The translations under genes were made by a program, and so were the position numbers. Positions 1 through 7,797 of a DNA stretch of 64,000 nt are shown piece after piece. This stretch comes from Kibdelosporangium sp040675465. Lineage in GTDB: Bacteria > Actinomycetota > Actinomycetes > Mycobacteriales > Pseudonocardiaceae. How positions within the stretch are numbered: position 1 is the first letter of the stretch; each line of letters starts with the position of its first letter. The DNA lies in contig NZ_JBFAPA010000001.1 of assembly GCF_040675465.1 (NCBI RefSeq), forward strand, positions 1,054,001 to 1,118,000, read 5' to 3'. The notes below the pieces were generated by a model. That model worked only from the letters and a program-made list of their open reading frames with translations. It made no database searches and had not been told where the DNA came from.

Positions 1-55
1 TCCGGAACCCGACACGCATCAGCTCTTGGTCGTCGACGAGCACCACCCTGATCAT
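1..55 (-). CDS. Response regulator, NarL/LuxR type (5' end only)
   Basis: Eighteen codons are visible, starting at the ATG at 55 and running off the left edge. They read M-I-R-V-V-L-V-D-D-Q-E-L-M-R-V-G-F-R, the first strand of a receiver domain followed by the acidic DD pair that binds Mg2+ and, in this subfamily, the MRxGF/L helix. This is the standard start of NarL/FixJ-type regulators. The gene follows the histidine kinase by 23 bases on the same strand, so the two form a kinase-regulator operon. The phosphorylated aspartate and the DNA-binding domain lie outside the window. Confidence 0.9.
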   Translation of the reverse strand, partial: MIRVVLVDDQELMRVGFR

Positions 56-78
56 GCGCACAACCTAGTGGCCTGCCA

Positions 79-1266
79 CTAGGACCCCTGAATGGGCAGA
101 ACCGCATGGACATGCCAGCCACCGCCGGGACGAGGTCCGGCGTCCAAGGTTCCGCCGAACACATTGGCCCGTTCCCGCATGCCGATCAGCCCGTTGCCGC
201 CGGAGACGCCGACCAGCTGGGGCGGGGTGCCGAAGCCGTCGTCGCTGATGTCCAGCTCGACCTGTTCGCCCACTCGCGTCACCTGCACGCTCGCCGAGGC
301 TCCGGCGCCCGCGTGCTTGAGCGTGTTGGTCAGGGCCTCCTGGACAATCCGGTAGATGCCCAGGCCGATACCCGCGGGCAGGCCGTCCAGCTCGCCCTTC
401 AGCTTGAGCCGCACCGGCAGGCCTACCAGGCGGACGCGTTCGGCGAGCTCGTTCAGCGACGTCGTGCCTGGTTGCGGGGTGCGTTCCTCGTTGCCGTCCT
501 GCGATCGCAGCACGCCGAGCAGGCGGCGCAGCTCGGTGAGGGCCTCCCGGCCGGTCGAGGAGATCGTCTTCACCGCGCGTTCGGCCAGCTCAGGGTTGGT
601 GTGCACGGCATAGGTCGCGCCGTCGGCCTGCACCACCATCACGCTCACCGCGTGCGCGACGACGTCGTGCAACTCGCGGGCGATCCGGGTGCGTTCCTCG
701 GCGACGGCGATCTTGGCCTGCTGGTCGCGTTCGGTCTCCAGCAACCGCAGGCGTTGCTCCAGCTCGTTCTGGTAGGCGCGGCGGGCGGCGACGAACTCGC
801 CGAGCACCCAGCACAGCCCGAAGGTCAGCAGCACGATGGTCATCGCGATCCACATGCCCGGGCCGACGGAGCCCGGCGCGACTCGCCAGACACCCCACAA
901 CGCCGTGCCCAGGACCAGCCACAACGCGTACAGCGCGGCCTGACGACGGCCGACGTAGACCACGACCGTGTACAGCGTGATGCCGAGCGCGATGTCCGCG
1001 GGCCGGGCGATGAAGTTGTTCTCCATCCAGTCCTGGGAGACCAGCTGGAAGGCGCCGGCAGCGAGCACGGCGTAGGCCGTCAGCATCGGGTTGCGCCGGC
1101 GCAACGCGAGTGGCCCCAGCAGCAGCACATCGATGAGCAGCGACAGCCACCACCGCGGTTCCGTCTCGGACAGCGGCGAAAGCAGGCTCGGCGTCAGGAA
1201 GAACAGCGCGAGCAGACAGTCCCCGAACATCGGATGCTTGCGCATCCACAGACTCAGCCGCCGCAC
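79..1266 (-). CDS. Sensor histidine kinase, NarL-partner type (HisKA_3/HATPase)
   Basis: A 395-residue membrane kinase that senses an unknown signal and phosphorylates the regulator encoded just downstream. The first 160 residues hold about five or six hydrophobic segments (near 14-30, 41-56, 62-75, 92-107, 110-126, 136-160). A short coiled stretch (165-190) precedes the dimerisation/phosphoacceptor motif RIARELHDVVAH with His200. The C-terminal third is a HATPase domain; GLIGMRERANVFGG is its final conserved block. The start is a GTG at 1266. A TAGGCT hexamer ends six bases before it, which is the spacing of a leaderless actinobacterial transcript; an ATG seven codons further in (1245) is the alternative. 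The inducing signal cannot be read from the sequence. Confidence 0.93.
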   Translation of the reverse strand: MRRLSLWMRKHPMFGDCLLALFFLTPSLLSPLSETEPRWWLSLLIDVLLLGPLALRRRNPMLTAYAVLAAGAFQLVSQDWMENNFIARPADIALGITLYTVVVYVGRRQAALYALWLVLGTALWGVWRVAPGSVGPGMWIAMTIVLLTFGLCWVLGEFVAARRAYQNELEQRLRLLETERDQQAKIAVAEERTRIARELHDVVAHAVSVMVVQADGATYAVHTNPELAERAVKTISSTGREALTELRRLLGVLRSQDGNEERTPQPGTTSLNELAERVRLVGLPVRLKLKGELDGLPAGIGLGIYRIVQEALTNTLKHAGAGASASVQVTRVGEQVELDISDDGFGTPPQLVGVSGGNGLIGMRERANVFGGTLDAGPRPGGGWHVHAVLPIQGS

Positions 1267-1272
1267 ACGCCA

Positions 1273-1278
1273 AGCCTA
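1273..1278 (-). promoter_or_regulatory. -10 element of leaderless kinase-operon promoter
   Basis: On the minus strand TAGGCT is followed by six bases and then the GTG start, so the transcript probably begins at the start codon. The same segment is the loop region of a 15-bp imperfect inverted repeat (arms 1256-1270 and 1280-1294, one mismatch), so the start codon lies in one arm. No good -35 is visible. Confidence 0.5.
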
Positions 1279-1329
1279 AGCGTGCGCGGCGGCTGAACGC
1301 GTCAGGCCGCAGGGTGACGGGCGGTGCGC

Positions 1330-1788
1330 CTACGGGGTGAGGAAGGGCGGGCTCTTCTCCGACCGCGGTTCGGCGATGTCGTAGGTGTGCTCGGGCTCGA
1401 CCGGCGGTTCCTCGCGCAGGGCGGCGGCCTGCTTGCTGGCGGCCATCTCCTCGGCCAGCCGTTCCTGCAGCTGACGGTCCCGGATCCGGGACAGGATGGC
1501 GATGGTCAGGCCGTGCACCAGCGCCAGCAGCAGCAACACGATGCCCAGCCGCATGACCACACCCTCGGTCGGCGTGCTGCCGACGTTGATGGTGGAGATC
1601 AACAACATCAGGCCAAGGACAGCGAGGTGGAACAGCACGGTGACCAGCCGGGTCATGGACGCGCCGGCCTCCGCATCGCCGTACGAGTGCTCGAGGTACC
1701 GGCGCCCGCTGCGATAGATGATCTGACCGTCGACGGCTACGAGGACCACACCCAGCACGAGGAAGGCGATATAGCTGTTCGTGTCCAT
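1330..1788 (-). CDS. Small three-helix membrane protein, unknown function
   Basis: A 152-residue protein I do not recognise. It has hydrophobic segments near residues 7-24, 47-64 and 78-98, then a charged helical tail rich in Gln, Arg and Glu (99-135) that probably lies in the cytoplasm, and a Pro-rich end. The ATG start at 1788 faces away from the dynamin operon, whose first gene begins 79 bases to the right. The gene could therefore share a divergent promoter region with that operon, but nothing in the protein links it to the GTPases. It is not a shadow: codon third positions are strongly GC-biased in this frame and the membrane-helix pattern is regular. Confidence 0.75.
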   Translation of the reverse strand: MDTNSYIAFLVLGVVLVAVDGQIIYRSGRRYLEHSYGDAEAGASMTRLVTVLFHLAVLGLMLLISTINVGSTPTEGVVMRLGIVLLLLALVHGLTIAILSRIRDRQLQERLAEEMAASKQAAALREEPPVEPEHTYDIAEPRSEKSPPFLTP

Positions 1789-1866
1789 ATCGATGGGTTA
1801 CCCGCTCGGGGCCGATTTCTATCCGTACGATGCGAAGCGCGTGGGAGGCGGACTCGAGGGGTTGAG

Positions 1867-3417
1867 GTGTCCACGGCTACCGAACAGCAGCATCTGGCCG
1901 GGCCGTTGTCGACGGCCGTCGCGAACCTGTGCGTCCGGTTGCAGCCACAGGTCTCCGCGCGCACGGCGGCGGGGTTCCGCGAGGTGCTGCGCCGGTTGTC
2001 CGCGCCGCTGCAGGTGGCCGTCGCCGGGCGGATCAAGTCGGGCAAGTCGACCCTGGTCAACGCGCTGATCGGGCGCCGGGTGGCGCCGACCGACGTGGGC
2101 GAGTGCACCCGGCTGGTGACCCGGTTCCAGTACGGCACGGTCGACCGGGTCGAGGTGATCTTCAACGACGGCCGCAAGCAGGTGCTGCCGTTCGACGTGG
2201 GTGGCATGATCCCGGCCTCGCTGGACGCGGACATCGAGTCGGTCTCGCACCTCGAGGCGTACCTGACCAACGCCGTGCTGCGGGACCTGACCGTGATCGA
2301 CACCCCCGGCCTCGGCTCGCTGGACGCGGCGTCGGTGGCCCGGACCGAGCAGCTGCTGGGCGCGGCCAAACCGGAGAACGAGGAGGGCTCCGATGACCTG
2401 GACGACACCTCCCGCAACGCGGTCGCCGGTGCGGAGGCTGTGCTTTATGTCGTCACCCAGGGCGTGCGCGCGGACGACCAGCAAGCGCTTGCGGCGTTCA
2501 CCGCGGCGACCGCCAGCCGCGAGGCCGGGCCGGTCAACGCCATCGCGGTGCTGAACAAGGCGGACACCATCGCGCCGGAGTCCGTGGCGGGCTCGGACGG
2601 CGACGTGTGGAAGGCCGCGACCCTGTTGGCGGAGAAGCAGGCGCTGACCTTGAAGCCCCGGGTCGCCGACGTGATCCCGGTGATCGGCCTGCTCGCCGAG
2701 TCGGCCGAGTCCGGCGGGTTCACCTCCGCCGACGCCGACGCGTTGCGCCAGCTCGCCCAGCTCGACGACACGATCTGGGAGATGATGCTCGTCTCCGCGG
2801 ACATCTTCACGACCTGGGAGTGCGAGGTCGCCACGGGTACGCGCGTGCGCCTGCTGGAGAAGCTCGACCTGTACGGCGTGCGGTATGCCGTGGACGCCCT
2901 CCGCGCCGAACCGGAACTGACCGCCGGTGCTTTGCGGCGGAAGTTGCTGGAGGCTTCCGGGCTTGGCGGTGTGCGGACCCGGCTGGATGCCGTGTTCCGT
3001 GCCCGGGCGGATGGCATCAAGGCCGCTGCCGCGCTGGCTTCGGTGACCGCGCTGGCCCAGGCCTCCGGCGATCCCGGTGAGCGCCAACGGGTGCACGACG
3101 CCATCGAGGTTCTGCTCGCCAAACCGGAGGCACACGCCCTCCGGTTGCTGGAGGCGCTGACCCTGGTCACTTCCGGCGCCGTCGCCATGCCCGAGGACCT
3201 CGCCGAGGAGGTGCTGCGGGTGGGCGGCAGCGCCAACATCGACGAACAACTCGGCATGAAGGGCCGCCCCGCCGCCGAGCTGATCGCGTACTCGCTGGAA
3301 CGCGCCGGCTGGTGGCGCTCCTTCGCCTCGTTCGGCGCCACCCCCGCCCAGAGCCGCATCGCGCACGTCGTCCACCGCGCCTATTTCCTTATCTGGCAAC
3401 ACCTCAAACAGGGGTAG
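1867..3417 (+). CDS. Dynamin-like GTPase (soluble type)
   Basis: A 516-residue GTPase of the bacterial dynamin-like family. The P-loop GRIKSGKST is at residues 54-62, the G3 motif DTPG near 146 and the G4 motif NKAD near 230. The rest is helical and has no obvious transmembrane segment. The frame stays open upstream, but homology-like sequence and codon pattern begin at the GTG at 1867. The next gene, encoding a GrpE-like protein, starts 79 bases later, and a second, membrane-bound dynamin follows. Paired dynamins are typical of this family (IniA/IniC in mycobacteria, DynA/DynB in Streptomyces) and act in membrane remodelling or envelope-stress protection. That role here is inference from the family. 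Confidence 0.88.
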   Translation: MSTATEQQHLAGPLSTAVANLCVRLQPQVSARTAAGFREVLRRLSAPLQVAVAGRIKSGKSTLVNALIGRRVAPTDVGECTRLVTRFQYGTVDRVEVIFNDGRKQVLPFDVGGMIPASLDADIESVSHLEAYLTNAVLRDLTVIDTPGLGSLDAASVARTEQLLGAAKPENEEGSDDLDDTSRNAVAGAEAVLYVVTQGVRADDQQALAAFTAATASREAGPVNAIAVLNKADTIAPESVAGSDGDVWKAATLLAEKQALTLKPRVADVIPVIGLLAESAESGGFTSADADALRQLAQLDDTIWEMMLVSADIFTTWECEVATGTRVRLLEKLDLYGVRYAVDALRAEPELTAGALRRKLLEASGLGGVRTRLDAVFRARADGIKAAAALASVTALAQASGDPGERQRVHDAIEVLLAKPEAHALRLLEALTLVTSGAVAMPEDLAEEVLRVGGSANIDEQLGMKGRPAAELIAYSLERAGWWRSFASFGATPAQSRIAHVVHRAYFLIWQHLKQG

Positions 3418-3496
3418 TGCCCCGATTTCGGCAATCACCCGGGCGGGCGGCGGCCGGGTTGGTAGCGTCGGGACATCGTTTCCCGGGGTAGACAGG

Positions 3497-3919
3497 GTGA
3501 TCTCGTTGGCTTCTCTCTTTCGGCGTGCCACCTCGGACGAGCAGTCCGACCAGACGGTCGAGGTGAAGGCCGGCACGATCGCCGGGCTGGACGGCGCGCC
3601 GGTCACCGATGAGCTGCTGGAGCAGGCGCTGGCCGAGCGCAAGGCCCTGGTGCAGCTGTGTCTCTACGCGCTGGACCGGGCGCGCAGCCCCGGGGTGGTC
3701 GAGCGGCTGGAGGAGGGGCTGGCCGGGATCGGTGTGACCGCGTTGCGGCCGGACGGCGACGTGTTCGACCCCGCGCACCACGAGGCCGGGGGGACCGTGC
3801 CCACCCAGGACGTGACGATGGACGGCGTGGTCGCGGAGACCGAGGTGGTCGGGTTCGCCGACCGCGGGCGGCTGCTGCGGGCGCCGATCGTGATCGTGTA
3901 CAAGGCTCAACAGTCATGA
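3497..3919 (+). CDS. GrpE-like nucleotide exchange factor
   Basis: A 140-residue protein. An N-terminal helical part (to about residue 75) is followed by a compact C-terminal domain with the GrpE-type ending VVAETEVVGFADRGRLLRAP, close in layout to the GrpE beta domain. Classical GrpE proteins are longer and have a long N-terminal coiled coil; this one is short. It starts with GTG at 3497, and its stop overlaps the ATG of the next dynamin gene (ATGA), so the two are translationally coupled. GrpE proteins release ADP from DnaK/Hsp70, but no Hsp70 gene is adjacent here. It may serve a distant Hsp70 or have been adapted to the dynamins. Confidence 0.8.
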   Translation: MISLASLFRRATSDEQSDQTVEVKAGTIAGLDGAPVTDELLEQALAERKALVQLCLYALDRARSPGVVERLEEGLAGIGVTALRPDGDVFDPAHHEAGGTVPTQDVTMDGVVAETEVVGFADRGRLLRAPIVIVYKAQQS

Positions 3920-5805
3920 CAGCGCCCGCTCTGAGCCTGCCCAAACAGGTCGCGCAGCACCGTGAGGTGATGCTGAACCTGCTGCGTGAGGTCGCCCCGG
4001 AGTCCGCGAAGTGGGTCGAGGAGCTGCGCGGCCGCCGTCGCCGCAAGCCGACCGTGGTGACCATCGGCGAGACCAACCGCGGCAAGAGTTCCCTGGTCAA
4101 CGCCCTGCTGGGGCAGCCGGGACTGTCCCCGGTCGACGCGGACGTGGCCACTGCGACGTACCTGGTGTTCGGGCACGCCGAGCAGTGGGAGGCGCGGGCC
4201 TGCTATCCCGGTCAGCTCGCGCCGGTGCCGGTGGACCTGAGCCAGCTGGTCAACTGGGTGTCCGCGGCGCACGAGCTGCCCGAGGGGCAGTTGCCGCCGC
4301 GCTATGTCGAGGTCGACGGGCCGGTCGAGCTGCTGACCAACGTGTCCATCGTGGACACTCCGGGGGTCGGCGGGCTTGACTCGGTGCACGGCGAGCTGGC
4401 GTTGGAGGCGGCGGCGAGTGCGACCGCGCTGCTGTTCGTTGTGGACGCTTCGGCGCCGTTCACGGTCGGGGAGCTGAACTTCCTGCGCAACGTGGGCGAC
4501 CGGGTGGAGACGGTGATCTTCGCGTTGTCCAAGATGGACGCCTACCGCGGCTGGCGGCAGGTGCTGGAGGCCAACCAGGGGTTGCTGCGGGACCACGCGC
4601 CCCGGTTCGCCGACGCGGTGTTCTACCCGGTGTCCGCGCGGATGTTCGAGATGGCGGCCAAGGCGCCGAACCCGGACGCGGTCGCGATGCTGCGCGAGAA
4701 GTCCGGCGTGCCCGCGCTCGCCGAAGCCGTGCAGGAGCTGGTGATCGGCAAGGCGGCGATGCTCGCCGAGGCCAACACGCTGCGCGCGATCGGCACTTCG
4801 CTGGACGAGGTCCAGGTGCAGCTGTCGGCCGAGGCGCGTGCGTTGACCACCGGCGCCGACGAGGCGAAGGTGTTGCGCGAGCGCAAGGAGGAGCTGACCG
4901 CGCAGCGCAAGTCGTCCACCCGCGGCTGGCAGGTCAAGATGCGCACCGAGACGCAGCGCTGCCGGATGGAGAACACCCACGAGGTCAGCCGCGAGATGCG
5001 GGACATGCAGACCTGGTTCCGGCAGGCCATCGACGCCGCCGACAAGGACAAGCTCGCCGCGTTGCCCGGTGAGGTGGACGTGGCGCTGCAGGTGGTGTCG
5101 CGGCGGATCAGCCACTCGGTCGGCGCGCGGCTGAACCGGATCGGTGAGACCGTCCTCGCGGGTCTGTTCACCCGGGACGAACTGGCCGTGTTGCAGGCGC
5201 AGTACGCGCGCAACGGCCAGCCGCCGGTGGTGCTGCGCACGCCGGAGAAGCGGCCGGGCACGTCCGAGGACAAGCTGATGGTGATGATGGGCATCTCCGG
5301 TGGCGTCGGCTTGGGCAAGCTCGCCACCATGCCGTTGGGCATCTTCGGCGCGGCCGCCGCGGGCACGTTGGGTGTCGTCGTCGCGCCGGTGACGATTGTG
5401 CTGGGGCTGGGCGCGGGCTGGTGGATCGCCAAGACCCGCAAGCACGCCCAGGAGAAGCAGCACATGAAGACCTGGCTGACCGACGCGATCGCGGACGCCC
5501 GGTCCACACTGGACCAGATGGTCGCCGACCAGCTGATCCAGGCCGAACAGGAGCTGTCGCTGGCGCTCGACGACGCTCTGGGCAAGCGGATCGCGGCCAT
5601 CGAGGAGGAACTGCGCGAGGTGGACAAGGCGATGCGGCTGGGCGCCACCGAGCGCTCGAAACGCCTGCAACAGGTCAACAAGCACCTCGCCGAGGTCGGT
5701 TCCGGCAAGGAGCGCGCCGATGAGCTGCTGAGCCGGATCAGGTCGGCTAAAGTCCGGCCCGCCGGTGCTTCTTCGCCCGCGCAGGGAACCAGCGCCGCCG
5801 GCTGA
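3916..5805 (+). CDS. Dynamin-like GTPase with membrane segment (IniA/DynA-like)
   Basis: A 629-residue dynamin-like GTPase. The P-loop GETNRGKSS is at residues 51-59, and the G3 motif DTPGVGG and the G4-like SKMD follow in order. Long helical stretches flank a hydrophobic block at about residues 454-505 (two glycine/alanine-rich membrane segments), the paddle or hairpin position used by bacterial dynamins to dip into the membrane. The start ATG at 3916 is chosen because it overlaps the GrpE stop codon; the open frame further upstream is an artefact of GC-rich DNA. Family members tubulate or fuse membranes with GTP. In this operon it most likely works with the soluble dynamin encoded at 1867. 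Confidence 0.9.
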   Translation: MTAPALSLPKQVAQHREVMLNLLREVAPESAKWVEELRGRRRRKPTVVTIGETNRGKSSLVNALLGQPGLSPVDADVATATYLVFGHAEQWEARACYPGQLAPVPVDLSQLVNWVSAAHELPEGQLPPRYVEVDGPVELLTNVSIVDTPGVGGLDSVHGELALEAAASATALLFVVDASAPFTVGELNFLRNVGDRVETVIFALSKMDAYRGWRQVLEANQGLLRDHAPRFADAVFYPVSARMFEMAAKAPNPDAVAMLREKSGVPALAEAVQELVIGKAAMLAEANTLRAIGTSLDEVQVQLSAEARALTTGADEAKVLRERKEELTAQRKSSTRGWQVKMRTETQRCRMENTHEVSREMRDMQTWFRQAIDAADKDKLAALPGEVDVALQVVSRRISHSVGARLNRIGETVLAGLFTRDELAVLQAQYARNGQPPVVLRTPEKRPGTSEDKLMVMMGISGGVGLGKLATMPLGIFGAAAAGTLGVVVAPVTIVLGLGAGWWIAKTRKHAQEKQHMKTWLTDAIADARSTLDQMVADQLIQAEQELSLALDDALGKRIAAIEEELREVDKAMRLGATERSKRLQQVNKHLAEVGSGKERADELLSRIRSAKVRPAGASSPAQGTSAAG

Positions 5806-5850
5806 CAGTCCAACCGCCAACGAAACGAACACTCCAACCAGGGGGACCCC

Positions 5851-6552
5851 GTGTACGACGACTCCGACCACGACTCCACCACCACCTCGCACCACGGCGA
5901 CGAGATGACCGTGACCGTCGACGGCGAGCAGTACGAGGTCGAGGAGGAGTACGACATCGACAAGGATGGCCACAACGACACGGCCATCATCCAGACCGAC
6001 GACGGCGGCGCGGTCGCCTTCACCGACGCGGACGGTGACGGGGACGCGGACGTCGCGGTGGAACTTGACGATCACGGCAACGTCGTCGGCGCCGCCCGCT
6101 ACGACGAGGCCAGCGGTGAGTGGCACGCGGTCGACCCCAAGACGGGCCAGGAGACCGGCGGCGGTAGTCATGGCTCCACCACCGCCAGCAGCCACAACGA
6201 CGACCACACCACCTCGTCCTCGTCTTCCTCCTCCGGCAGCGCCCACGGTGAAGAGATCCATGTGGACGTTCCCGACCAGAAGGAGGACATGAACGTCGGC
6301 CAGGCCACCGTCGACACCGACCACGACGGCAAGAACGACACCGTCGTGGACACCACCGACGACGGCACCGTGATGGCCTACACCGACACGGACGGCGACG
6401 GCGAAGCCGACCGCGTGACCATCATCGAGACCGACGGTGACGTCATCATCGGTGAGCACACCGGCGAGGACGAGTGGACCGACGTCGAAACCGGCCACGT
6501 CGACTCCCACGGCAACTACACCCCCGACTCCACCCCCAGCCACAAGAGCTGA
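5851..6552 (+). CDS. Acidic DxDxDG repeat protein (probable Ca2+ binding)
   Basis: A 233-residue, very acidic, Thr/Ser/His-rich protein with no signal peptide. Several short calcium-loop-like motifs occur: DIDKDGHND, TDADGDGDAD, TDHDGKND and TDTDGDGEAD, arranged as two related halves separated by a low-complexity Ser/His linker (about residues 107-130). The spacing DxDxDGxxD matches EF-hand or dockerin-type loops, so Ca2+ binding is plausible. It resembles uncharacterised actinobacterial proteins often found beside IniA/IniC-type dynamins (possibly DUF6802); that assignment is from memory. It starts with GTG 45 bases after the dynamin gene, and a strong terminator follows, so it is the last gene of the operon. 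Confidence 0.75.
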   Translation: MYDDSDHDSTTTSHHGDEMTVTVDGEQYEVEEEYDIDKDGHNDTAIIQTDDGGAVAFTDADGDGDADVAVELDDHGNVVGAARYDEASGEWHAVDPKTGQETGGGSHGSTTASSHNDDHTTSSSSSSSGSAHGEEIHVDVPDQKEDMNVGQATVDTDHDGKNDTVVDTTDDGTVMAYTDTDGDGEADRVTIIETDGDVIIGEHTGEDEWTDVETGHVDSHGNYTPDSTPSHKS

Positions 6553-6566
6553 GTGCACTCACCCAG

Positions 6567-6596
6567 AAACCCCGCGGGCCCGATCCCGCGGGGTTT
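6567..6596 (+). terminator. Rho-independent terminator of dynamin operon
   Basis: Perfect 12-bp stem AAACCCCGCGGG / CCCGCGGGGTTT with a six-base loop, 15 bases after the stop codon of the acidic repeat protein and ending in TTTCCTT. Confidence 0.9.
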
Positions 6597-7797
6597 CCTT
6601 GTGCGTGCCTGTGGATGGACGGCTGGTTGTGTTGTGGTCTTGTCGGTGGGCGCCGGTACGCTGGAGTTCGGGGGGCCGGAGGCAAGGGGCGCTGCGGATT
6701 TCAGAAGTGTTGGGGCGCCTGAGGAATTCGCTTGCCCCGGGGTGTCTGAAGAATGCGCTCGCCGCGCGGCAGGCCGCCAAGAGGGGCAAGGGATCCTTCG
6801 GATCGTTTGTGGGGGTTGGGTTTCGTGTCCTCTCCCGCCCGTATGGCCTGCCCGGAGGGAACCACATCTGTCAAGTGGGGCCGCTCTGCTTTGCGTTGGG
6901 GGCCGGTCCGTATGGCGTCCAGCTGGGTTGGTTTCGTTGGCGGACCGGCGCTTTGGTTTGCGGCCCCCACTTGACAGACCGCGGGGGCTCGCCTCCGCTG
7001 CCCATTGCCTTAGGCTGCGCCAATTGCGTCTGGCCGCGCGAACTCCGTCTGGCCTCGCCAAGTGCGGTTCGCAGGTGCCTCCACCGGTGCTGGGACCAGG
7101 GCCGCCCAGCCAAGTCGGTTCACAGCGCGAGGTTCGTCCTGCCGGTCGCCCTCTTCCCCCGCTCGACCGCTCTCGCTTCCCCGGCTCACCCCCGCTCACT
7201 CTCCTCGCCCCGCCGCTCAACCCCTCGCTTCCCCGATGCGCCCACCCCTCCCGCGCAACTCCGTCTTTCCATCTCCTCGCTCAATCCCCTCCCTGCCAAC
7301 GATGTCATCACCCAAATCGGGCCGCCCACAGATTCCAATTGTGGCGGCGGGCACAACTTTCGCTCCGCACTTCGTTGGTCGCCCGCAGAATGTCCACAGT
7401 GAGCTCAACCCCATTGGTCTAGTCCTTTTCTGGGTATGCTCGGATATCCGTTCAGCGGCACTTGGTGCTGGTCAGGATGGGTGGGTTTTGGTCTTGAACG
7501 ATTGCTGAACCGATCACGAACAGGAAGATTTCCGGTGGTGTGGGAAAGGCCACGCGGACATTCGTGTACTGAATCGATCCCCTTATCGGTCCGGTGAGGC
7601 AACCCACACGTCAACTGTCGTTTAACTGCCGTCCAGCTGGTTAACCTCGCTTCATCCCTTTTCACGGCACGCCCATCTCTCAGCGCGGAGTGGGTGGGCG
7701 TCAGCCATTGGTGAGGACGTCGAAGTCCCCGCTGTCGGACAACGGCGTCCGGCTCGGGCTTTGCGCCGACAGGCCGACAGTCAGGAGACGAGGCGAG
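6597..7797. other. 1.2-kb gene-poor stretch before pckG
   Basis: No convincing coding region: the open frames here have no regular codon bias, no ribosome-binding sites and no recognisable protein pattern. The segment holds several inverted repeats (a large one at 6868-6977; CTTGCCCC near 6731 with GGGGCAAG near 6784), a strongly pyrimidine-rich stretch on the plus strand (about 7140-7310), and a promoter-like, AT-richer zone before pckG. It may be a long regulatory or non-coding RNA region, or the remains of a lost gene. Confidence 0.5.
6868..6977. repeat. Large nested inverted repeat (possible structured RNA or mobile palindrome)
   Basis: The outer arms are CTGTCAAGTGGGGCCGC (6868-6884) and GCGGCCCCCACTTGACAG (6960-6977), complementary except for one extra C. 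Inside lies a second perfect pair, GCCGGTCCG (6902-6910) and CGGACCGGC (6941-6949). Together they can fold into one long interrupted hairpin of about 110 bases. It contains no open frame of note. It could be a structured non-coding RNA, or a palindromic repeat element of the kind scattered through large actinobacterial genomes. Confidence 0.6.

Noticed and set aside
3907..6558. Very long minus-strand open frame (883 codons) across the dynamin region
   Set aside because: It is rich in Val, Arg, His and Gly with no domain pattern and lies opposite well-supported dynamin, GrpE and repeat-protein genes. This is the usual antisense artefact of GC-rich codon bias.
6559..7508. Overlapping open frames on both strands in the gene-poor region
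   Set aside because: All frames are open by composition only, with frequent Trp, Cys and Pro and no start signals. None outcompetes the others.
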